Source: Paracoccaceae bacterium (GTDB taxonomy: Bacteria > Pseudomonadota > Alphaproteobacteria > Rhodobacterales > Rhodobacteraceae). From it: DNA of 41,152 nt. Shown in pieces: positions 1 through 9,648 of this stretch. Below the pieces are notes generated by a model, which worked only from the letters and a program-made list of their open reading frames with translations, was not told the origin of the DNA and did not search any database. Position 1 is the stretch's first letter; each line of letters starts with the position of its first letter. The position numbers and the translations under genes are program-made. The stretch spans positions 1 through 41,152 of the forward strand of contig JAAELR010000208.1 in the NCBI GenBank assembly GCA_024226455.1. Reading direction: 5' to 3'.

Positions 1-128
1 ACTGGATCGTTCAGGTGGTGGACGGGCTGGCGGCGAACGGCGAGGACGCCAACGCTGAAGCAGAGGCCCGCGTCAAGGCCGAGGTCCAGCAGATGTGCGA
101 CGCCTTCCCGATCTATCAGGGAATGTAG
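1..128 (+). CDS. glyA: Serine hydroxymethyltransferase, C-terminal end (5' truncated by window)
   Basis: The window opens inside this gene. The frame starting at base 3 reads WIVQVVDGLAANGEDANAE and ends CDAFPIYQGM at the TAG at 126-128. That VVDGLAANGED...FPIY tail is typical of alphaproteobacterial GlyA, the PLP enzyme that interconverts serine and glycine while charging tetrahydrofolate with a one-carbon unit in the cytosol. Only about 41 residues are visible, so the catalytic core cannot be checked. It converges on groEL, and a shared hairpin lies between the two genes. Confidence 0.8.
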   Translation, partial: WIVQVVDGLAANGEDANAEAEARVKAEVQQMCDAFPIYQGM

Positions 129-173
129 GCGGGCCCGGCTTTCGGCAACAACCTGCCACCCATCGCCAGGGGC

Positions 174-204
174 AAAAAAAGGGGCCGCGCAATGCGGCCC
201 CTTT
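174..204 (-). terminator. Rho-independent terminator of groESL, probably bidirectional
   Basis: An 8-bp perfect stem, GGGGCCGC (181-188) with GCGGCCCC (194-201), closes a 5-nt loop. Seven A's at 174-180 become a U-tract after the stem on the minus strand, the classic intrinsic terminator for groEL. On the plus strand the stem is followed only by TTT, so it should stop glyA less strongly. It lies 22 bp past the groEL stop codon. Confidence 0.85.
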
Positions 205-226
205 CCTGTTTCGAAGGATCGGCAGA

Positions 227-1891
<1,665 letters not shown>

Positions 1892-1942
1892 CTAGAATTT
1901 CGGTAGGATGGGTGATTTCACCCATCATGTGCCGGCAAGCGA

Positions 1943-2230
1943 TCAGGAGATGAGCCCCAGAATATCGCTTTCCTTCATGATCAACAGCTCTTCGCCGTCC
2001 AGAGTGATCTCGGTGCCCGACCATTTGCCGAACAGGATCTTGTCGCCAGCCTTGACGTCCATCGCAATGCGGTCGCCATCGTCGTCGCGGGCGCCGGAGC
2101 CAACGGAAACAACTTCGCCCTCGGCGGGCTTTTCCTTGGCACTGTCGGGGATGATCAGGCCGCCTGCGGTCTTTTCGTCGGATTCAACACGGCGGACCAG
2201 CACACGGTCATGCAGCGGAGTGAATGCCAT
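1943..2230 (-). CDS. groES: Co-chaperonin GroES (Hsp10)
   Basis: This is a 95-residue GroES starting [16 protein letters not shown], with the mobile-loop region [17 protein letters not shown] (about residues 20-36) that docks on GroEL and the C-terminal ILGLIS. I chose the ATG at 2228-2230 rather than a start 10 codons upstream because the protein then matches the family N-terminus and an AAGGAG ribosome-binding site sits 10 nt before it. It forms the heptameric lid of the GroEL chamber and is the first gene of the operon. Confidence 0.97.
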   Translation of the reverse strand: MAFTPLHDRVLVRRVESDEKTAGGLIIPDSAKEKPAEGEVVSVGSGARDDDGDRIAMDVKAGDKILFGKWSGTEITLDGEELLIMKESDILGLIS

Positions 2231-2268
2231 ATTTCGAACGCTCCTTGGTTCATTGTTCAATTACGGTG

Positions 2269-2295
2269 TTGTCACTCACCGGCGGCGAGTGCCAA
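2269..2295 (-). promoter_or_regulatory. CIRCE operator (HrcA binding site) of groESL
   Basis: TTGTCACTC (2269-2277), a 9-bp spacer and GAGTGCCAA (2287-2295) match the CIRCE consensus TTAGCACTC-N9-GAGTGCTAA at nearly every position with the exact spacing. It begins just past the -10 box and lies 38 bp before the groES ATG, so bound HrcA would block initiation. hrcA itself is not in the window. Confidence 0.9.
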
Positions 2296-2302
2296 CAGAG
2301 CG

Positions 2303-2331
2303 CAGATAGGCAACGCGCCCGTTCATGTCAA
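2303..2331 (-). promoter_or_regulatory. Predicted sigma70-type promoter of groESL
   Basis: On the minus strand TTGACA (complement of 2326-2331) is followed after exactly 17 bp by TATCTG (complement of 2303-2308). The -35 is perfect and the -10 keeps only TAT, but the position directly upstream of CIRCE supports it. An additional sigma32-type start cannot be excluded. Confidence 0.7.
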
Positions 2332-2432
2332 CCGCAAGATCGAACGACCACCCGGCATTTGGCGCGGCCCGGCTTGCCCCCGCGGCTCGCAGGTGGGCTG
2401 ACGTTGGGTGGTTTCGGCAATACCCCGATCCG

Positions 2433-4220
2433 TCAGACGATGAACACGCCGTCATCGGTGGCATACATCTGCCCGATGGTGCCCGCGTTGTGGACCCGCA
2501 GAGCGCGCTGGTTCAGGTTGCCCTTCTCGGTGGTCTCGCCACGGTCAAAGCTGGGTTCATGCGGCAGCAACACCGCGCGGCGTACCCGGCTGGCAGAGCC
2601 GGTGGCCGCCTTGGCCGCCGCCGACAGACGCTCTGCCAGAGCCTGGTTCAGGTCGGCAGGTGCCATCTGGTGCGACACCTCCGACAGCCACAGCATCGCG
2701 CCCAGCCTGCTTTCATTCTCGCCCACAATCACCGCGTCGCGGATCAGACCGCCCATCGCATCCACCAACCCGGCGCGCACCGCGCCGACCGATACCCATG
2801 TGCCGGTCGAGAGCTTGAAGTTCTCGGCCACCCGCCCGTCAAAGAAGAACCCGCGCGAGAAATCTTCCGGGTCCGCCGGGCGCAGCGCGTCGCCGAGGCA
2901 GTAAAAGCCCTCGTCGTCGAACACCTCGGCGGTCTTTGCCGGGTCGCCGAAATAGCCTGGTGTGATCGAAGGACCCTTCAACCGCGCCTCCAGCTTGCCC
3001 TCGGCGGGCACCAGTTTCAGGGTCAGCCCGCGCGATGGCACACCCACATTGCCGGCCTTTTTCTCAAGCTCGGTCCAGGCAATGGCGAATGGAGCGGTTT
3101 CCGTCGCGCCCAGCGCGGTGGCCAGCAGAAAGTCGCGCCCGGTAACCTCGGCACCGATCTCCATCAGGTTGTCCCAGGTGTGCTGCGCCATCCCGGCCCC
3201 GGCATAAAACAGCATGTCCAGCCGGGCGTAGAAAATGCGTGCCAGTTCCACATCACTCGCCAGTTCCCTGACCAGCATGTCATAGCCGATCGGGACGTTG
3301 AAATACCAGGTGCAAGAGATTTCGCGCAGATTGCGCAAGGTCTCGTCGAACTGGCCGGGCACCGGGCGACCGTCGTCGATATAGTAGGTGCCGCCGTTGG
3401 TTAGCACCAGATAAGACACCTTGTTGCCCGCCGCCGTATGGTTCCACGGCGCCCAATCCAACACCACGGGTGGTCTGGCGGTCAGGAAGCGATAGCAGTC
3501 GCGCACCATGGCCTGCATGGCGCAGATCATCGAGTTGGTGTTGATCACCGCCTTCGGAGAGCCGGTCGAACCCGAGGTGAAAAGGTATTTCACCACCATG
3601 TCCGGGGTCAGCGCGGCACGGGCGGTATCAGCGGCGCCGGGCGCGCTGTCGAGCAGACTGTCGAAGGACACCGCGCCATCGGCGAGATGCCGGGCATTGA
3701 TCACGGTGCGGTCGCCCTGGCTCAATAAATCGATTGCAGTGGCGAACATCGCGCCGTTATCGGCGAATATCGCGCCGGGGTTCAGCAGGCTGGCGATGTC
3801 ACGCGCCTTGCCGGCGCCCTCGGAGACCAGCGAATAGGCCGGCGATACCGGCGCATAGGGAATGCCCACATAGGCGCAGGCGATGCCCAGCAGCGCATGT
3901 TCCAGACTGTTTTCCGACAGGATCAGCAGCGGCCGGTCCGGCCCCAGCCCCATCGCCAGCAGCGCCGCACCGATGGCGCGCGCCTTGTCGCGCGCCTGTC
4001 CATAGGCGATCCGGATCCAGTCGCCACCATCGGCGCGGCGGGCGATCCAGGTCCGCTCTGGCGCCTCGTCTGCCCATTTGTCCAGGTAGTCGGCCAGCAA
4101 AGGCGGATGCGCTTGCAGCGGCTCTTTCTGGCGCATCAGGACGGTACCGTCCTCGCGGTGTTCGTAGTGGAATTCGGGGGTCCAGAACTGGTCGGACCGA
4201 GGCAAGTCCTGTGCGGTCAT
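2433..4220 (-). CDS. fcs: Feruloyl-CoA / hydroxycinnamoyl-CoA synthetase (AMP-binding)
   Basis: This 595-residue adenylate-forming ligase would activate ferulate, p-coumarate or caffeate to the CoA thioester with ATP. The AMP-binding P-loop LFTSGSTGSPKA is at residues 213-224, ALGATETAPF is the adenine/substrate region, and the C-terminal subdomain carries EKGNLNQRAL with the expected catalytic lysine. Length and sequence resemble feruloyl-CoA synthases more than fatty acyl ligases. It faces an SDR, crotonase, MarR and amidohydrolase set across a 163-bp divergent spacer, which supports the aromatic substrate. The start is the ATG at 4218-4220 with a GGAG ribosome-binding site. Exact substrate is inferred. 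Confidence 0.85.
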   Translation of the reverse strand: MTAQDLPRSDQFWTPEFHYEHREDGTVLMRQKEPLQAHPPLLADYLDKWADEAPERTWIARRADGGDWIRIAYGQARDKARAIGAALLAMGLGPDRPLLILSENSLEHALLGIACAYVGIPYAPVSPAYSLVSEGAGKARDIASLLNPGAIFADNGAMFATAIDLLSQGDRTVINARHLADGAVSFDSLLDSAPGAADTARAALTPDMVVKYLFTSGSTGSPKAVINTNSMICAMQAMVRDCYRFLTARPPVVLDWAPWNHTAAGNKVSYLVLTNGGTYYIDDGRPVPGQFDETLRNLREISCTWYFNVPIGYDMLVRELASDVELARIFYARLDMLFYAGAGMAQHTWDNLMEIGAEVTGRDFLLATALGATETAPFAIAWTELEKKAGNVGVPSRGLTLKLVPAEGKLEARLKGPSITPGYFGDPAKTAEVFDDEGFYCLGDALRPADPEDFSRGFFFDGRVAENFKLSTGTWVSVGAVRAGLVDAMGGLIRDAVIVGENESRLGAMLWLSEVSHQMAPADLNQALAERLSAAAKAATGSASRVRRAVLLPHEPSFDRGETTEKGNLNQRALRVHNAGTIGQMYATDDGVFIV

Positions 4221-4383
4221 CGTCGGGGCTCCATCTGTTCGTGCAACAGCATCAGGTTAATAATAGTTACACCGCATAACTAAATTTGTCCATATGATTT
4301 CCGCCAGGAAGGTGCGGTGTTTTCGGGTTGCACGAGAATGGTATACAGTATAACAATAATGAACATTACGCAGGAGAAAAGCA
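4221..4383. promoter_or_regulatory. Divergent promoter region of the hydroxycinnamate cluster
   Basis: This 163-bp spacer separates fcs (minus) from the SDR-led operon (plus) and is visibly AT-richer than its neighbours. It holds the palindromes GTATAC (4341-4346) and CATATG (4291-4296), and a possible plus-strand promoter, TTGCAC (4328-4333) with TATAAC (4349-4354) at a short 15-bp spacing. Short AT-rich dyads are what a MarR-family operator looks like, and the cluster encodes a MarR protein, so it probably binds here. The exact site is not resolved by eye. An AGGAGA ribosome-binding site precedes the SDR. Confidence 0.5.
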
Positions 4384-5145
4384 ATGCGCATCGATGGACA
4401 GACGGCACTGGTTTCAGGGGGCGCAAGCGGTCTGGGGGCGGCGACGGCCCACCGTCTGGCAAGGCTTGGCGCCCGCGTGGGCATCCTCGACTTCGACGCC
4501 GACCGCGCCCAGGCGGTTGCCGAGGAAATCGGCGGCCAGGCGGTGCAGGTCGATGTCCGCGACGAGGCTGTGGTTGCCGCGGCGGTCGAGCAGGTCGTCG
4601 CCAGGCTGGGACCCCTGCGCATCGCAATCAGCTGCGCTGGTGTCGGTCTTGCCGCACGCATCGTGGGACGCGGCGGCAAAACGTCATTCGACGTGTTCGA
4701 GCGTACGCTGTCGGTAAACCTCTTTGGCACCTACAACGTGATGACCCACGCGGCGCGGCACATGATGGAGACCGACCCGCTCGACGACGGCGAACGAGGC
4801 GTGATCGTCAACACCTCTTCTGTCGCCTATCAGGACGGGCAGCTGGGGCAATCGGCCTATGCCGCATCGAAGGGCGCGATTGCCGCTATGTGCCTGCCCG
4901 CCGCGCGTGAATTCGCCCGTTCGGGCATCCGCGTCATGGCCATCGCCCCGGGCCTGTTCCGGACACCTATGATGGAAGGCCTGCCCGAAGAGGTGTCCGC
5001 CGAAATAACCGCCAACATCCCCTTCCCGCCACGGCTCGGCGATCCGCAGGAATTCGCGATGCTGGCCGAACAGATCATCACCAACCCCTTCCTGAACGGA
5101 ACAACCATTCGGCTTGACGGTGCAGTGCGCCTGCCGCCGCGCTGA
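4384..5145 (+). CDS. SDR dehydrogenase, probable aryl-3-hydroxypropionyl-CoA dehydrogenase
   Basis: This is a 253-residue classical short-chain dehydrogenase. The Rossmann glycine motif SGGASGLG is at residues 11-18, and the catalytic Ser146, Tyr159 and Lys163 fall in NTSSVAY and YAASK. Asp36 and Asp38 after the second strand favour NAD over NADP. It resembles the 3-hydroxyacyl-CoA dehydrogenase type 2 (HSD17B10-like) branch. In this cluster it would oxidise the beta-hydroxyacyl-CoA made by the hydratase to the beta-ketoacyl-CoA, as proposed for Agrobacterium fabrum Atu1415. It is first in a plus-strand operon, with the crotonase 9 bp downstream. The family call is firm; the substrate is inferred from context. 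Confidence 0.8.
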   Translation: MRIDGQTALVSGGASGLGAATAHRLARLGARVGILDFDADRAQAVAEEIGGQAVQVDVRDEAVVAAAVEQVVARLGPLRIAISCAGVGLAARIVGRGGKTSFDVFERTLSVNLFGTYNVMTHAARHMMETDPLDDGERGVIVNTSSVAYQDGQLGQSAYAASKGAIAAMCLPAAREFARSGIRVMAIAPGLFRTPMMEGLPEEVSAEITANIPFPPRLGDPQEFAMLAEQIITNPFLNGTTIRLDGAVRLPPR

Positions 5146-5154
5146 GGACAGGCG

Positions 5155-5922
5155 ATGCCCGACCCCCTGCTGAGAATTGACCTTGACGGCGAGGTTGCCG
5201 TCCTGACCATGAACCGCCCGGCCAAGCGCAACGCGATGTCTGACGGGCTGATTGCCGGGATCGACGGCTTCTTTTGCAACCCGCCCAAAGGCGTCAAGGT
5301 CGCGGTGCTGACCGGGACCGCCGGGCATTATTGCTCTGGGCTGGACCTTTCGGAACATGTCGGCCGCGACGCCGAAGGCACCATGCGCCATTCGCGCGGC
5401 TGGCATCAGGTGATGGACCGGATCCAGTTCGGAGGTCTGCCGGTGGTGTCGGCCATGTTCGGTGCGGTGATCGGCGGCGGGCTGGAACTGGCCGCGTCCA
5501 CCCCTGTGCGCATCGCCGAGCCCTCGACCATCTTCCAGCTGCCCGAGGGACGGCGCGGCATCTTTGTCGGTGGTGGGGCCAGCGTTCGGGTGGGCCGCAT
5601 TCTGGGCGCCGATCGCATGACAGAGATGATGCTGACGGGGCGCAAGTACGGCGCCGACGAAGGGCTGGCCCTTGGCCTGACCCACTACAGCGTGGGCCAG
5701 GGCGAGGCATTGCCGATGGCGATGGACATTGCCCGCAGGATCGCCGCCAACGCGCCGCTGTCGAACTACATCATGATCCAGGCGCTGGCCCGGATAGAAG
5801 ACATGTCCAAGGCCGACGGCCTGTTCACGGAAAGCCTCTGCGCGGCGCTGACCCAGACCAGCCCCGACGCGGTCGAAGGGCTGCAGGCCTTCCTCGCCAA
5901 ACGCAATCCCAGCTTCCGGTAG
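5155..5922 (+). CDS. Hydroxycinnamoyl-CoA hydratase (crotonase superfamily)
   Basis: This 255-residue crotonase keeps both catalytic glutamates, Glu111 in IGGGLELAAS and Glu131 in QLPEGRRG, and the oxyanion-hole segments CSGLDL (60-65) and GGG (107-109). It should hydrate the side-chain double bond of feruloyl- or p-coumaroyl-CoA. Whether it stops at the hydroxyacyl-CoA or also cleaves it to vanillin, as hydratase/lyases do, cannot be read from sequence. The neighbouring SDR and amidohydrolase and the lack of a nearby aldehyde dehydrogenase favour hydration only. Spacing of 9 bp upstream and 4 bp downstream marks one operon. Confidence 0.82.
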   Translation: MPDPLLRIDLDGEVAVLTMNRPAKRNAMSDGLIAGIDGFFCNPPKGVKVAVLTGTAGHYCSGLDLSEHVGRDAEGTMRHSRGWHQVMDRIQFGGLPVVSAMFGAVIGGGLELAASTPVRIAEPSTIFQLPEGRRGIFVGGGASVRVGRILGADRMTEMMLTGRKYGADEGLALGLTHYSVGQGEALPMAMDIARRIAANAPLSNYIMIQALARIEDMSKADGLFTESLCAALTQTSPDAVEGLQAFLAKRNPSFR

Positions 5923-5926
5923 GACC

Positions 5927-6397
5927 ATGACCGATCCAAGGCCGACGCCCCTGCCCCCCCCGGAAATCAGCGACGCCACGCTGCGCCGGTTCGTGGGCTA
6001 TCACATGAAGCGCGCGTTCAACGTGGTGCAGGCCGACCTGACCGCCACGCTTGGCCCGTTCAGGCTGCGGATGCTGACCTATTCGGCGCTGGTGCTGGTC
6101 TGTGACAATCCGGGCCTCAGCCAGACCCGGCTGGCCGCCGCAATGGATATCGAACGGCCCAACCTGGTGGTCATCGTCGATGAGCTTGAGCGGCGCGGCC
6201 TGATCACCCGCGACCGTGTACCGACCGACCGCAGAGCCTATGCCCTGATGCCCACACCGTCCGGCCGACGCCTTTGCGGCCAGGCGATAAAGGCGGTCGA
6301 GGCGCACGAGGCGCGGCTTTTCGCCGGGCTGGACGACACCACCCGCCAGACGCTGGTCGCCGTCCTGTCTGCCCTGCGCGCCACCCCGAACAGCTGA
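5927..6397 (+). CDS. MarR-family regulator of hydroxycinnamate catabolism
   Basis: This is a 156-residue winged-helix protein of MarR type. The recognition segment LSQTRLAAAMDIERPNLV is at about residues 64-81, and the wing RDRVPTDRRAYAL has the conserved Asp-Arg-Arg. MarR relatives such as HcaR, FerR and CouR repress ferulate or coumarate genes and release DNA on binding the hydroxycinnamoyl-CoA. Here it sits inside the operon, 4 bp after the crotonase and 18 bp before the amidohydrolase, so it is likely autoregulated and acts on the 4221-4383 spacer. The ligand is inferred. Confidence 0.8.
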   Translation: MTDPRPTPLPPPEISDATLRRFVGYHMKRAFNVVQADLTATLGPFRLRMLTYSALVLVCDNPGLSQTRLAAAMDIERPNLVVIVDELERRGLITRDRVPTDRRAYALMPTPSGRRLCGQAIKAVEAHEARLFAGLDDTTRQTLVAVLSALRATPNS

Positions 6398-6415
6398 ACA
6401 GTCAGGATCTCAAGA

Positions 6416-7288
6416 ATGGTCGATATCTCGAAGATCCGCGCCATCGACATCCACACCCATGCCGAAGAGCCCTGCGGTTGCCACGCCGATGACGGTTATG
6501 ACGATCTTCAATCCACCATGGCCGGCTTTTTTCACGCGCCCTGGAAACACCCGCCGACGATCCCGGAAACTGCGGCGCATTTCCGCCAGCAGAACATCGC
6601 CGCGGTGATCTTCCCGGTCGATGCCGAACGCGAGACCGGCTATCGGCGCTATTCCAATGATGAGGTGATCGAACTGGTCCGGCAGAACGATGACGTCCTA
6701 ATCCCCTTCGCCTCGATCGACCCGTGGAAGGGCAAGATGGCAGTACGCGAGGCGCGTCGCCTGATCGAAGACCACGGCATCAAGGGGTTCAAGTTCCACC
6801 CGACCTTTCAGGGTTTCTACCCCAATGACCGGATGGCCTATCCGTTCTACGAACTGCTGGAACATCACGGCTGCATCGGTCTGTTTCACACCGGCCAGAC
6901 CGGCGTCGGGTCCGGCATGCCCGGCGGCAACGGCATGCGGCTGAAATACTCCAACCCGATCTATCTCGACGACGTGGCGGTCGACTTCCCCAACCTCAAG
7001 ATCATCATGGCCCACCCCTCTTTTCCCTGGCAGGAAGAGGCGCTTGCCGTCGCGCAGCACAAGCCCAACGTCCATATCGACCTATCGGGCTGGTCGCCGA
7101 AATACTTCCCCGACATCCTGGTGCGCTACTGCAATTCGATCCTGAAGAAAAAGGTGCTGTTTGGCTCCGACTGGCCGATGATCACGCCGGAACGATGGCT
7201 GGCGGACTTCGACAAGATCGCGATCAGGGACTACCTGCGCGAGGATATCGTCAAGGGCAACGCGGCGCGGCTGCTGGGGCTGGTCTAG
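6416..7288 (+). CDS. Amidohydrolase-2 family enzyme, probable aryl-beta-ketoacyl-CoA hydrolase
   Basis: This 290-residue TIM-barrel metal hydrolase has the metal-binding HxH at His13/His15 (DIHTHAEE), further candidates His128, His158 and His200 (MAHPSFPW), and Asp252 in FGSDWPM. In Agrobacterium fabrum a protein that I recall as belonging to this family (Atu1421) is required for ferulate breakdown and was proposed to act on the beta-keto-CoA intermediate to give the aromatic acid and an acetyl unit. The same job fits here because no thiolase is present. It is last in the plus-strand operon and converges on the aminotransferase gene. The family is secure; the reaction is inferred from synteny. 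Confidence 0.75.
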   Translation: MVDISKIRAIDIHTHAEEPCGCHADDGYDDLQSTMAGFFHAPWKHPPTIPETAAHFRQQNIAAVIFPVDAERETGYRRYSNDEVIELVRQNDDVLIPFASIDPWKGKMAVREARRLIEDHGIKGFKFHPTFQGFYPNDRMAYPFYELLEHHGCIGLFHTGQTGVGSGMPGGNGMRLKYSNPIYLDDVAVDFPNLKIIMAHPSFPWQEEALAVAQHKPNVHIDLSGWSPKYFPDILVRYCNSILKKKVLFGSDWPMITPERWLADFDKIAIRDYLREDIVKGNAARLLGLV

Positions 7289-7344
7289 AAATCTGGTCCC
7301 GGCCATGCGCCACAGCTTCGCCGTGCTGGTCGAACTCGGGCGTG

Positions 7345-8280
7345 TCAGATCCGTGCGCTGCCAATCTCGGCACGGATCAGGTCTTTGTATAGCTGCCGGA
7401 TGCGGTGGAACACCGGCCCCGCCGCACCTGTCCCGATCACCCGCCCGTCGATCTCTGAAACCGGCGTCTGCGCCCCGAAAGTTCCGGTCAGAAACGCCTC
7501 GTCGGCGCCGTAGGTATCGACCAGAGAATAGTTCCGCTCGAAGATCGCAATACCATTGCCGCGACACAGATCGATGACCTTCTGGCGGGTGATTCCGTTC
7601 ATGCAATAGTCGCCGGTGCTGGTCCAGACCTCGCCCTTGCGCACGATGAAGAAGTTGCAGGCATTGGTGGTGTTCACGAACCCGAACGGGTCGAGCATCA
7701 GCGCCTCGTCAGCGCCGGCGCGGATGGCGTGGTTCAGCGCGATGATGCAGTTGAGCTTGGAATGCGAATTCAGCTTGGCGTCCTGGGTCAGCGGCAACCC
7801 GCGGTGATGCGGCACCGTGTGCAGCCGGATGCCGCGCATGGTCGCCGTCTCATCCGGTTTTGAATGCTCAGCGATGATCACGACCGTTGACCCGAAAACG
7901 CTCAGATGCGGGTGCTGGAACGGTTTGCGCTTGCGCCCGCGGGTGACCATCAGGCGCAGATGCACATCCGTCAACATGCCGTTGGCGGCCAGCGTCGCCC
8001 GGATCGCCCCGGTCAGTTCACCCCGCGTCATCCCGATGTCCAGGTCGATGTACTTCGCCGCCTCGTACAGCCGGTCAAGATGCTCATCCAGAAAACTCAG
8101 GCAGCCATCATACAGCCGCAGCCCCTCCCACACCCCGTCGCCCAGCATGAAGCCGCTGTCATAGACCGACACCATCGCCTTGTCGCGATGCACGATCTGC
8201 CCGTCCACATATATCTGGATGTCGTCATTGCGCGCGTCGGCCTCGGCGTCATGGGTCGAGATGTGGTCGGTATCCGTCAT
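7345..8280 (-). CDS. Class IV aminotransferase-like protein with altered PLP-site residues
   Basis: This is a 311-residue fold-type IV protein resembling branched-chain and D-amino-acid transaminases: SGFMLGDGVWEGLR (42-55) and GITRQKVIDL (229-238) are typical. Two canonical positions look changed. The Glu that bonds the PLP pyridine nitrogen, normally in a VTEG-like motif, aligns with Thr204 in FVNTTNACNFF. The Schiff-base Lys position aligns with Asn171 in KLNSHSKLN, although Lys169 and Lys175 are close enough to serve with a small gap. A long polar N-terminus of about 20 residues precedes the domain. The substrate is unknown, and catalytic competence as a transaminase is uncertain. It converges on the amidohydrolase operon. 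Confidence 0.75.
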   Translation of the reverse strand: MTDTDHISTHDAEADARNDDIQIYVDGQIVHRDKAMVSVYDSGFMLGDGVWEGLRLYDGCLSFLDEHLDRLYEAAKYIDLDIGMTRGELTGAIRATLAANGMLTDVHLRLMVTRGRKRKPFQHPHLSVFGSTVVIIAEHSKPDETATMRGIRLHTVPHHRGLPLTQDAKLNSHSKLNCIIALNHAIRAGADEALMLDPFGFVNTTNACNFFIVRKGEVWTSTGDYCMNGITRQKVIDLCRGNGIAIFERNYSLVDTYGADEAFLTGTFGAQTPVSEIDGRVIGTGAAGPVFHRIRQLYKDLIRAEIGSARI

Positions 8281-8880
8281 GGTCGGCCTTTTCGTTCTGT
8301 GCTCGCTACTGCGGCGGCTTTGCCCGCCTTGCCCAGTAAGCGCGTTTTCGTCCCGATGTCGACAACCACACGTACGAGTCTGCTCATGCCCGCCGCATTA
8401 TCCCCATTTTCCAGGTCGACCAGCTCAGCCCCCTGTCGCTCGTGGCCTATGGTAAAACCGTCACCAAACCCCCAATCCCGACCTGCTGGCAGCGAGTGGC
8501 GCCGCGTTCGACACCGCCTGTTGCAACTATCCGCTTTGCGGGCCGTCACGGTATTCCATGGCGACGGGTCGGCTTTGCTCGACCGTCGGCACCAGCGACA
8601 ACGGCGCCGAGAAGCGGCAGACTTCATGCCGGTCCCGGCACGCATGCGAAGAGGGACCGATGAGCACCTGCCCGGCAAGGATTTCACCGCAAAAACCACG
8701 TCAATCCCGTGATTTCCGCTTGAAGCGGGTTCCCCCGTCTGCACAGAACACTCAGGCGCCGACCTGCGCGCGCAGACCGAAACCGCCAGACAGGCCGATA
8801 TTGATGCGCCTCGACTTGAACATCGCCGCATCCCCGGTGCCGCCGCGTCAGCATTGGCGCGACTTGCGGCCATCCTCCGA
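8281..8880. other. 600-bp stretch with no supportable gene
   Basis: Several frames stay open here but none has a convincing start, ribosome-binding site or recognisable domain, and the implied proteins are rich in Arg, Cys and Ser as antisense or shadow frames are. The plus-strand frame of the downstream permease is open back to a TGA at 8710-8712, with no good start codon in between. The minus-strand frame ending at 8277 overlaps the aminotransferase ATG by 4 bp, as a coupled gene would, but its codon use (ATA, AGA, TTA, CGA) is unlike its neighbours. A decayed gene is possible. The region should also hold the aminotransferase promoter. Confidence 0.4.
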
Positions 8881-9615
8881 ATGAGTTGGATGCTCTTGAT
8901 CCTCGGCGCCGCCGCCGCTGGTTTCGTCAACGGGCTCGCGGGGTTCGGCACGGCCCTCTTCGCGCTGGGCTTCTGGCTGCAGTTCATGCCGCCATCCGAG
9001 GCAGTGGCCATCGTCGTCGCCGTCTCCTCGATCATCGGCCTGCAGGGCATTTGGCTGGTGCGTCATGCAATCTTCGACAACCCCAGGCGGCTGGCCCGGT
9101 TCCTGATCCCGGCCCTGGCCGGTATCCCGCCGGGTGTTGCCGTGCTGTCCTTCATCGATCCCCACGCGCTGAAACTGGTGATTGCCGGGTTCATGCTGCT
9201 TTACGGCGGTTTCTTCATCCTACGCCGCACCCTGCCGCGCATCGACCGCCCTACGCCCTTCGCCGATATCGCCGTCGGCTTTGGTGGCGGGCTGCTCGGC
9301 GGCGCGGCGGGGCTTTCGGGCGCGCTGCCCACCATGTGGTGCGCCATGCGCGCCTGGCCCAAATTCGAAACCCGCGCGGTTCTGCAACCCTTCAATGTCG
9401 CGGTTCTGGCGCTCACTGCCGCGGTCCTCGCCCTGCGCGGCACCTATACGCCAGAGGTGCTGACCCTGCTGGCCGTCGCCCTGCCCGTGGCGCTGGCTTC
9501 GGCTCAGCTCGGCATCGCCGCCTTCAGGCGGCTGACAGACGATCGGTTCCGCCGGCTTCTGATCGGGCTGATGTTTGTCTCGGGCGTCCTGCTGATCGCG
9601 CGGGAACTGGTCTGA
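8881..9615 (+). CDS. TauE/SafE (TSUP) family membrane permease
   Basis: This is a polytopic membrane protein of about 244 residues with roughly seven to eight hydrophobic segments. The N-terminal signature GFVNGLAGFGTALFALGFWL and its repeat GFGGGLLGGAAGLSGALPTM in the middle are the two TauE half-motifs. The family exports or takes up small organic anions such as sulfite, sulfonates and sulfoacetate; no neighbour points to a substrate. The start is uncertain: ATG 8881 (MSWMLLILG) puts the first membrane segment right at the N-terminus, while ATG 8890 and TTG 8854 are alternatives, and none has a clear ribosome-binding site. Confidence 0.8.
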   Translation: MSWMLLILGAAAAGFVNGLAGFGTALFALGFWLQFMPPSEAVAIVVAVSSIIGLQGIWLVRHAIFDNPRRLARFLIPALAGIPPGVAVLSFIDPHALKLVIAGFMLLYGGFFILRRTLPRIDRPTPFADIAVGFGGGLLGGAAGLSGALPTMWCAMRAWPKFETRAVLQPFNVAVLALTAAVLALRGTYTPEVLTLLAVALPVALASAQLGIAAFRRLTDDRFRRLLIGLMFVSGVLLIARELV

Positions 9616-9648
9616 CCTTTGCAGCCGGAAGCGGTTTCCGGCAACCCT

